Positions 57,617 to 64,000 of a stretch of 64,000 bases of DNA are shown here, in pieces. Position 1 is the stretch's first letter; each line of letters opens with the position of its first letter. A program made the position numbers and the translations under genes. The notes under the pieces are model-generated. The model had not been told where the DNA came from, searched no databases, and saw only the letters and a list, made by a program, of their open reading frames with translations. Source of the DNA: Nitrospirota bacterium (GTDB lineage Bacteria > JACPQY01); contig JACPAV010000007.1 of assembly GCA_016180645.1 (NCBI GenBank), positions 62,001 to 126,000 of the forward strand, read 5' to 3'.

Positions 57617-59008
57617 TTATTTTCCGTAATTCAGAAAATTGCTGGATGAAAAGAGCGACGGCTCGATGGCGATGCTGAACACCGTCGGGTTGATTTTCGC
57701 CTCGACCCGGCTCGACACCGATGCCCGGTTTCTTTTCTCATCCACCACAAATGAAATTTCAGCCGCCGCAGCGGAAATCTTTCCGTCCGGCGATTGGTAG
57801 TAACTCTGGTTCAGCACCTGGGTCCGCCAGAAATCCCCGCCCCGGTCCCATCCGAGCTTCATGTGAACTCGGTTCGTCTCCCGGTCGATGACGAGCAGTT
57901 GACGGCCGATGCTGTAGTATGGATCCTTCGATGTCCCCTCGACGATGTAGACCGGCCGTTTCACGAATACCCAGTTGAGGGGCCACCATGCGGCCAGACC
58001 GGATTTGGGATCGTCATAGCCCCAGCGAACGGCGTAGCGCGGTTGCTCGAAGGCGCGTGCTCCGTACTTCCCGGCTGCCTTTCCCTTCCGGGGAAAAGTG
58101 ACTGTCTGTCCTTGTGCCTCGGCCGCTCCGGGCTCCTTCCCTCGCGCGGCACTTCCCCCGTCCTGGGGGTCGTCCGGCAGGTACGCCAGCAGCATGTCCT
58201 TCTGCTCGATGAGCTTCCACTTCATGAACTCGATCTTGCCCGAATATCCGTTGAGGTCGTCGAGAATAAAATCCGTCGGGCCGATGGGGTCGGATCGGTT
58301 GGCGGAACTCGTCCGGCGAACGCGGCGAATCGAGGGTGAGTAGGCCCACGTCGTGTCCCACTTCCCTGCCTCCTGCCACCGCCAGGTGAGCGTGACCGTC
58401 CCGAAGAGGTCGGCCGGTGCGAGATACAACGCGTTCTCCATATAGGAGAGGCCCTTCGCGGCGCCCTTCACCTCGTGCGAGGCAAAATCCACGTTCATGC
58501 GCGCGACCTTTCCGATCACCTCCACCTCCACCGCGGTTCCCTTCAGGGTACGCAGAACAAACATGGCTTCTTGCGAATCGTTCTGGAATTCCGTGGCATA
58601 GAAGTTCCAAAGGATCTTTGTTCCGGCGTCCGGATCGGAAGGGTCGAGGTCGGGGAAGGGGAGCCCGTAGGGTAGATTTTCACGCTTCCCCGAATCGGCG
58701 GAGATGAGCCCTCCCTCCTTGTCCAGCTTGAATTTTCCCTTGTTGGCCTGAGAAGCATCGTAGAATCCCTTGGCGTAAACGGTTCCCAGAGAGCCGGATT
58801 TCATTTCTCCGATCGTGAGGGCGTAGCTCCCCGCGGCCACCCGCTTGGCGACCGACTCGGGAACATGATCGGCGTAGGCCGATACATTGGACTTGTCGAT
58901 TTTCGAGCCGGGCGAAAGTTCAGCGGCGAATGCGGATCCGCCCATCGCATATCCTGAGAGCAGTGCCATCGCCATGGCCCAAGACAGGCCTCTTTCTTGA
59001 AATGTCAT
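57617..59008 (-). CDS. DUF1329 family protein
   Basis: 463 aa from ATG 59008 (AGGAGG 8 nt upstream; the open frame continues upstream without homology). Signal peptide (about 1-28, ending SAFAAE). The DUF1329 domain covers almost all the rest, with WDTTWAYSPSIRRVRRTSSA and GDFWRTQVLNQSYYQ among conserved stretches. DUF1329 and DUF1302 proteins occur together with RND (MMPL) exporters in proteobacteria and are thought to act in outer-membrane transport of hydrophobic compounds; LolA/LolB-like fold proposed. 1 nt after the acylase stop. Confidence 0.9.
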   Translation of the reverse strand: MTFQERGLSWAMAMALLSGYAMGGSAFAAELSPGSKIDKSNVSAYADHVPESVAKRVAAGSYALTIGEMKSGSLGTVYAKGFYDASQANKGKFKLDKEGGLISADSGKRENLPYGLPFPDLDPSDPDAGTKILWNFYATEFQNDSQEAMFVLRTLKGTAVEVEVIGKVARMNVDFASHEVKGAAKGLSYMENALYLAPADLFGTVTLTWRWQEAGKWDTTWAYSPSIRRVRRTSSANRSDPIGPTDFILDDLNGYSGKIEFMKWKLIEQKDMLLAYLPDDPQDGGSAARGKEPGAAEAQGQTVTFPRKGKAAGKYGARAFEQPRYAVRWGYDDPKSGLAAWWPLNWVFVKRPVYIVEGTSKDPYYSIGRQLLVIDRETNRVHMKLGWDRGGDFWRTQVLNQSYYQSPDGKISAAAAEISFVVDEKRNRASVSSRVEAKINPTVFSIAIEPSLFSSSNFLNYGK

Positions 59009-59009
59009 G

Positions 59010-61946
59010 CTACTTGCCTCCTGCGGGTTCAAGAACGAGAAGCTCGGCGGCGGCCGCGCGAACCTCCTCGCGGGTGAAGGGGAATTTCTTGTATTCGTTG
59101 GCCCACCAGAGCTCCCTGAGCTGATTGCTGTAGAATCGGCTTCGTGGGTGGGCGACGTTGCCCCCGGGAAGCGCGGTGTAGGCTTCGGGTCCATCCGGTT
59201 TCATTTCCACCACGATCCGATAGGACGGCCCGCTGCCGTAGGAGAACTTGGACTGCTGCTTCGAGGACATGAGGTCGAGACCGGGGTCGGAAGCATCCAC
59301 CACAAACTGGCCACCAGGGCGGGGAAAACCTTTTAGGCCGAGCTTTGCGAAGATCGGATCCGTGGGAGACGGAATGCTGAACATCTCGGCGCTGTCGCCC
59401 TCCACGCTCTCACTGTCGGCGAGGTGACGCACGGTGAGGGTGTGAATTTTCCCCCAGAGCCACTGGCTGACCACCGAAGTTCCGAATTTTGCGGTCAGAC
59501 CCTCAATCGCCTCCTTATAGGCGCGTAGCGCGATGTCGCTACGGGTTTCGACGTCCGGTGTGCCCCAATCGTCCCAGAAGACGCTGGATCCCGTGCTTCC
59601 ATCCCCTGTGTTCTGGCATGCGGTTCCGGCGTCCGCGTCAACCGCATCACATTTCTTACGGAAGGTGATGTTGTAAAGCGCCCGCGCGTACTGTTGGCTG
59701 CCGAACGACTCGCCGCCGAGCTGGTCGTCAAACGTGAAATGCGCCAAGTTGGAAATCCACGCGTGGAAGATGGACGTGGCCACGGAGCTGGAAATGACCT
59801 GGGAATCCTGAGCCAGTTGGAGATCTCCCGTATCGGAGTCATACTTGTAGCCGGATGGGCTTGAGCATTTCCATCCGTCCACGTAGCTATATGCCGCCAG
59901 TCCCGTCTCGCCGAGCTGTGCCTTCTTCGGCCCAACGGAATCGGTCAGGACTTTGAGGAAATCGTCGCAGAGGAGCAGATACGTATCACCCTGAATCTCC
60001 TTCATCTCCTTTATGGAAACCTTTCCGGTATTGCGGAGAACCTCGTCGATTCGCCCGGTGATTCGAGCTGCCCGGTAGCCCGCGTCATAGAACGAGCCGT
60101 GGTAGTAGTCTTTGGTTGAAGTGGGCTGGTTGTTGGCCGTGGCGATGTAGCCCGTGTCGGGGTTTCTAAGCTTGGGGAGCCTGGCTTCATCGATGAATCC
60201 CTTCCAATCGCAGCTCCCGTCGCCGGGTAAGGGGAGGTAGAACGGAGAGGCGCACTTGGCGGAATCCCGATCGGGAACGAGGGCATTGGGGAACCAGCCG
60301 ATGTTGTCATTTGAATCGATCACCACCTGGTTCTGCGCGCCCACTTTGAAGTTCTTCACGGCCGCCTCGAAATCGTCGATGCCCTTTGCCGTGAGGTATC
60401 CCTTGAAGGCGCGAAGTTCAAAAGTCGGGTCAAACCCGGTCCAGCGGACGGTCACGAGCGAGGTCGCCACTCCCTGTGCATCCCTCACGACCCGAACGAC
60501 GGGGCCATGTCCCTCCACCTCATACGTGAAGAAGTTGGACATGACGCATCGGCTCAGTGCTTCTTCATAGGTCGGGGGACTGTACGTGACCAGCATGTCG
60601 TCCAATCGGCTCTTGACCGACTTGGGGAGCGCGCATTTGCCTTCCGGACTTGATCCCGGCGCGAAAATGAGCGTGTCCTGATTCGCTTTCAACGGCCGAT
60701 CGGCTCCCTGGAATTTCACGGTCCACTTGTCGGGTGAACCGTCCGCCTTGGTGAGCGTCTCGACATAGAAATCGGTCACATCGTAACCCACCACCGTTTC
60801 CCCCCACGCGATTTTCTGGTTGAAACCGATGGCGATCCCGGGCGCGAGCGGGAACATGACGCCGGCCACGTTGAGGTCGCCGCCCTGCGTCTCCGTGTTG
60901 AGGTGGGCTTCGTGGAAGACGGAAGGTTGCTGAAGGGAGAGGTGGGGATCGTTAGCCAGCATCGGATACCCCGATTCGGTCTTGAGTCCGCGCACGACCC
61001 AATTGTTCGACGTCGGATTGAGCCCGGTGAGTTTCCGGAGGTTGTTGATGTACGAATCGAGGCCGTCAAACCCGGCGGTCGGCAGGGGGCCCGGCGCGGG
61101 ACCATCCACGCCCTTCGCGTCGCGCCTTGCGGCCGACGATCGGGCAGGGGTCTTCTCAAACTTCCCGAACGACCCGGGCTTGGCCACGATGGCATTTCTG
61201 AGCGGCGTGGTGACGAAGAGGTCCTGCATGTAGCCCAGCGCGGTCTTGCTCGCAGCGGTCGCGTCGGCCTCGACCTTACGATTGACCAGCTCCTTGACGA
61301 GGAAGGTATTGATGCTCTCATACCTGGTCCCTTCGCCCCCCTCGTTGTCGAAGCTCAAGAGGAAAGTCATCAGGCGCGCGAAAGCAAGGGAGTCGAGCGG
61401 CGACCAACCGGGATCCCCGTCTCGGGCGTTCAGAAGGCTGCCGTACAAGAGCTTCGGATCGCTGATGCCTTGGGCAAGAAATTCGAGAGGCATCTCTTCG
61501 GGGTTCATGGACTTGAGGTAGGCATTCACGCCGTCCGCGTACCGCTGCAAGAATCGGTTTTCCTCTGGGGTCATGTCACCGCTTCGAAAGAGCGCCTCGG
61601 CCACCTTGTAGTATCGGAACATCCGCGCCTGGATGTCGTCGGCGACCATGCTGCCCCCGAGGAGAATCGCCAGTTCCCCGGTGGCGGCCGCCCTCTGGAT
61701 GATCATCTGGAACAGCCGATCCTTGGCATGGATGTAACCCTGCGCGAAGGCGACGTCGCCCTCGGATTTTCCGTAGATATGGGGAACGCCGTAGACATCC
61801 CGAACGACTTCGACGCGTGCGTCCAGCCCCTTGGCGGAGACTCTTTCATTCACGGCCATGTCGAACAGGGCGCCTTCCCCGAGCGTCTTCTGGCTGCATG
61901 CGGAGAGGATCAGGCCGGCCGCCAAGACAGTAGCGCGACGTCTCAT
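59010..61946 (-). CDS. Penicillin acylase-like Ntn-hydrolase lipoprotein
   Basis: 978 aa. Lipobox Cys17 (LSAC). Alpha-chain region with VRDVYGVPHIYGKSEGDVAFAQGYIHAKDRLFQM; proposed autocatalytic cleavage site at Ser313 in NPTSNNWVVRG (SNNW is the conserved start of the beta chain in penicillin/AHL acylases). Then PMLANDPHLSLQQPSVFHEA and the long beta chain to the stop at 59010. Cleaves amide bonds of acyl side chains; substrates may be acyl-homoserine lactones, penicillins or fatty-acyl amides. In operon with DUF1302/DUF1329 and an RND transporter, unusual company for this enzyme. Confidence 0.92.
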   Translation of the reverse strand: MRRRATVLAAGLILSACSQKTLGEGALFDMAVNERVSAKGLDARVEVVRDVYGVPHIYGKSEGDVAFAQGYIHAKDRLFQMIIQRAAATGELAILLGGSMVADDIQARMFRYYKVAEALFRSGDMTPEENRFLQRYADGVNAYLKSMNPEEMPLEFLAQGISDPKLLYGSLLNARDGDPGWSPLDSLAFARLMTFLLSFDNEGGEGTRYESINTFLVKELVNRKVEADATAASKTALGYMQDLFVTTPLRNAIVAKPGSFGKFEKTPARSSAARRDAKGVDGPAPGPLPTAGFDGLDSYINNLRKLTGLNPTSNNWVVRGLKTESGYPMLANDPHLSLQQPSVFHEAHLNTETQGGDLNVAGVMFPLAPGIAIGFNQKIAWGETVVGYDVTDFYVETLTKADGSPDKWTVKFQGADRPLKANQDTLIFAPGSSPEGKCALPKSVKSRLDDMLVTYSPPTYEEALSRCVMSNFFTYEVEGHGPVVRVVRDAQGVATSLVTVRWTGFDPTFELRAFKGYLTAKGIDDFEAAVKNFKVGAQNQVVIDSNDNIGWFPNALVPDRDSAKCASPFYLPLPGDGSCDWKGFIDEARLPKLRNPDTGYIATANNQPTSTKDYYHGSFYDAGYRAARITGRIDEVLRNTGKVSIKEMKEIQGDTYLLLCDDFLKVLTDSVGPKKAQLGETGLAAYSYVDGWKCSSPSGYKYDSDTGDLQLAQDSQVISSSVATSIFHAWISNLAHFTFDDQLGGESFGSQQYARALYNITFRKKCDAVDADAGTACQNTGDGSTGSSVFWDDWGTPDVETRSDIALRAYKEAIEGLTAKFGTSVVSQWLWGKIHTLTVRHLADSESVEGDSAEMFSIPSPTDPIFAKLGLKGFPRPGGQFVVDASDPGLDLMSSKQQSKFSYGSGPSYRIVVEMKPDGPEAYTALPGGNVAHPRSRFYSNQLRELWWANEYKKFPFTREEVRAAAAELLVLEPAGGK

Positions 61947-62004
61947 GACGGATCCCTCTTCTTGCTCCCCCTCCGCTTTGCTTCGGGGACGACGATAGGA
62001 TTCC

Positions 62005-63810
62005 TCATGGGGTCTTCTCGCGTCGCCAATACTCTGCGATCTGATCGATGAACAAATCCATCCGGATCATGAAGTTGTCGCGGTCCCGCAGGAACCCGAT
62101 GCCGGAGTAGGCTCCCGCGATCCGGTCATACTCAAACCGGAACTTGAAAGGCGCGATGAGGTATTCGACGGCCGGCTGGAGGAGATACGAGAGCGAATCG
62201 AACTCCCCGTATTCGGCGATCGTGGCGAACGAGGGGGCCAGATAGCCTCGACCCAGCGTGTATCCGGTCTGGATCAGGAAGGTGGATTTGTAGCCATTCA
62301 CCTTCATTCGAACGAATCGCGGCTGCGAGAGGGTCTGGTCTCCCTTTCCCGGAACGGTCAGTCTGGCGACGAAGGCGTCCTCCTGCACGCTGAACGAAGC
62401 GCCCTTCTGGAGATCGGCCCAATGTTCCCCAATGACCTGGGCGGAGATGAAAAATGTCTGGCGGGGATTGAGCGCCCGAATCCACTGGTTGTGATCCGCG
62501 CCCAGCGCCCACTTCACCACATCGGAGCGCGGGAGCGTCCCTTCGCGCCCGGATTCCAGGACGGCCTTCTGCCGGGCGAGGACATCGGTGAGGGCAACCG
62601 GATCGACTCGCCGGGTTTCGTCCAGCTCGAAGGTGGGCGCGAGAAGCGGGATGTTGGTTTCGGGGAGAAAGTAGGGGTGATCGTAGAGAAGCGCCGTCTC
62701 TCCGCGCAGGATCGTGTAGGGAGAGAAAGGGACCGGGCCCGAAACCGTGGCGCCGGTAATCATGATTTTCGGGTAGGCCAGTTCGAGAAACGGGGTGCCC
62801 TTGGGATATTCCTTGTCGATGATGGGGGCCGTGGACGAAATCGCCGTCTTGATCTGCTTCGTGAGCGACGTATCGAAGGCGAGTCGTGGTGTGGGCGATT
62901 CGGGATAGGTCCAGTAGTGGGCCGTGGTGTAGCTCATGTCGCCGGCGTTGAAGAGCAGACGGCCGCCTGTGCGCGCATCGTCCCATCGGTTCTTGGAGAG
63001 GAGCCGGAGCGAGAGGGGGGATGGGGGACCGGTAATGACCGACCACGGGCCTTCCTGTGGAACGGTGGGACCGGGCGTCAGGGCCGGGAGAGGCTCGTAG
63101 AACCCTTCCAGGGCGACGTTGTAAACCGGACCGGCCGAGCCGACATCGTACGATCCCTTGAGCATGACGGATGGCACGCGCCGCTCGTCCAGCGGGGTGA
63201 GGAATCCTCCGAAGGTCTGGTCGAGCGGATTGATAATGTCCAGAATGCGGAAGACGTCGGCCTCGCCCCAGGAGAGGTTTTGTTTTCCGATTCGGACGTT
63301 GAGATGGCGGAACGCGCGGAAGTCGCCGTAGACTTCATGGATTCGCGATTTCTGCCGGAGATTGTTGCGGACCGGCTCTGGGATGGTGTCCGTGAAGAGC
63401 TTCGGGCCGTAATCGTAAATGCCGTCGTACTCCACTCGCACGCCGAAGAAGAACTTGACCTGATCGATGGCGAGCCGCTCGTCCAGCATCTGGAGCGAGG
63501 GCGTGACGCTTCCCCGCTTGGACATGTCGATGTTGAGCTGGGGTTCCAGATAGTAGCGGTTCTGGAGAAGCGAGTAGGCCTCCATATCGAACGTCGGCAC
63601 GAAGGTCTGTTGGGGCGATTGCGGATCGCGCAGATCCAGCAGGGTGTACCCTTTTCGGAATCCTTCCGGCTCCTGCGCGAGGAACCGCGCCTGTGTGTAG
63701 GTTTTGAGGGTGACCTGCACGGCCCGATCTTCATCGAGGAAAACGACGGCTCCTGCGGTAGTGGAGTGAGCCGCCAAGACCAACAGCGCCATAGCGAACG
63801 TTCTCTTCAT
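62005..63810 (-). CDS. DUF1302 family outer-membrane protein
   Basis: 601 aa with signal peptide (about 1-21). Beta-rich, with LNVRIGKQNLSWGEADVFRILDIINPLDQTFG, the central DUF1302 signature. Predicted outer-membrane barrel. DUF1302/DUF1329 pairs accompany RND exporters of hydrophobic substrates. Its ATG (63810) overlaps the stop of the RND gene (ATGA at 63807-63810), so it is translationally coupled to it. The penicillin-acylase-like gene follows after 58 nt. Confidence 0.88.
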   Translation of the reverse strand: MKRTFAMALLVLAAHSTTAGAVVFLDEDRAVQVTLKTYTQARFLAQEPEGFRKGYTLLDLRDPQSPQQTFVPTFDMEAYSLLQNRYYLEPQLNIDMSKRGSVTPSLQMLDERLAIDQVKFFFGVRVEYDGIYDYGPKLFTDTIPEPVRNNLRQKSRIHEVYGDFRAFRHLNVRIGKQNLSWGEADVFRILDIINPLDQTFGGFLTPLDERRVPSVMLKGSYDVGSAGPVYNVALEGFYEPLPALTPGPTVPQEGPWSVITGPPSPLSLRLLSKNRWDDARTGGRLLFNAGDMSYTTAHYWTYPESPTPRLAFDTSLTKQIKTAISSTAPIIDKEYPKGTPFLELAYPKIMITGATVSGPVPFSPYTILRGETALLYDHPYFLPETNIPLLAPTFELDETRRVDPVALTDVLARQKAVLESGREGTLPRSDVVKWALGADHNQWIRALNPRQTFFISAQVIGEHWADLQKGASFSVQEDAFVARLTVPGKGDQTLSQPRFVRMKVNGYKSTFLIQTGYTLGRGYLAPSFATIAEYGEFDSLSYLLQPAVEYLIAPFKFRFEYDRIAGAYSGIGFLRDRDNFMIRMDLFIDQIAEYWRREKTP

Positions 63811-64000
63811 TTAGTCTGGGACCTCCCTGGAAGGATCATTTTGGCCAAGACCGGTACAAAGATCAATGCTCCAATGTAGTTCAAAATCATGAGGAGGGCC
63901 AGCAAAAGCGCCATTTCGGATGTGAACTTGAGCGGGGTGAATACCCAAAAGATGACCCCGGCCACGAGCGTGGTGGCGGTGAAGAGGACCGCCTTGCCCG
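63807..64000 (-). CDS. RND (MMPL-type) transporter, C-terminal end only
   Basis: The last 63 residues (from the window edge): GKAVLFTATTLVAGVIFWVF, FTSEMALLLALLMILNYIGA, LIFVPVLAKMILPGR. Two transmembrane helices with the pattern of the last helices of RND/MMPL exporters. Gene continues beyond position 64000. First gene of the operon with DUF1302, the acylase and DUF1329; likely energises transport across the inner membrane with DUF1302 in the outer membrane. Confidence 0.8.
   Translation of the reverse strand, partial: GKAVLFTATTLVAGVIFWVFTPLKFTSEMALLLALLMILNYIGALIFVPVLAKMILPGRSQTK

Noticed and set aside
62422-63879. 485-codon open frame antisense to the DUF1302 gene
   Set aside because: Same codon-bias artefact; it even crosses into the RND gene end on the other strand and shows no family features.

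Overview
The window looks like a chromosomal stretch of a GC-rich, Gram-negative bacterium. Evidence for an outer membrane is a FadL-type porin, a DUF1302 outer-membrane protein and many lipoproteins with a clear lipobox. Gene content (acyl-CoA dehydrogenase/SDR/AtuA cluster, DUF1302/DUF1329/RND operon, LPP20/CsgG/DUF4384/caspase lipoproteins, a UGA-containing DsbA-like gene, many GTAGGGG-type palindromes) suggests an uncultured deltaproteobacteria-like or related lineage. This is inference from gene families; no rRNA gene is present and I cannot place it more precisely.

Layout. 1-6.3 kb: probable end of a cytochrome P450, then acyl-CoA dehydrogenase, a four-helix-bundle gene wrapped in AT-rich repeats, two short-chain dehydrogenases and an AtuA/AtuA-like pair, facing a NhaR-type LysR regulator. 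6.4-8.8 kb: coupled genes for a hibernation factor, a beta-carbonic-anhydrase-like protein, TerC and a PGPGW protein, ending in a fossil htpX tail. 8.8-20.2 kb: purC, a zinc-ribbon protein, an SPFH protein, a DsbA-like lipoprotein with in-frame UGA (probable selenocysteine), a GH31 glycosidase, dnaK, a J-domain co-chaperone, htpX between two copies of a palindromic repeat, and a phosphoesterase lipoprotein.

20.2-27.1 kb is an accessory region: a MITE-like element, two long direct repeats bracketing a HEPN-like gene and a XamI/Eco57I-type restriction-modification pair (nuclease broken by an amber codon), then small genes separated by attC-like sites (4-fold beta-flower protein, HEPN-like protein, frameshifted Abi_C gene). 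27.2-48.2 kb is mostly housekeeping: oppF/oppD, slt, a biotinyl-carrier domain protein, a CoA-binding protein, recA, a second restriction-modification pair (D12 methylase plus SacI-like nuclease), pilT, alaS, ygfZ, a DUF4160/DUF2442 pair, fadL, an HNH nuclease, a patatin, rluD, a lipid kinase and a lone nucleotidyltransferase.

47.8-56.7 kb holds the most unusual locus: an XRE regulator divergent from a run of exported proteins (CsgG-like lipoprotein, Cys-rich lipoprotein, two LPP20-like proteins, one carrying DUF4384, a trypsin-like protease and an exported caspase-like protein with its own LPP20-like domain), with gene fragments in the middle. 56.9-64 kb is a leftward operon: RND transporter (cut by the window edge), DUF1302, penicillin-acylase-like hydrolase, DUF1329 and a carboxypeptidase-regulatory-like lipoprotein.
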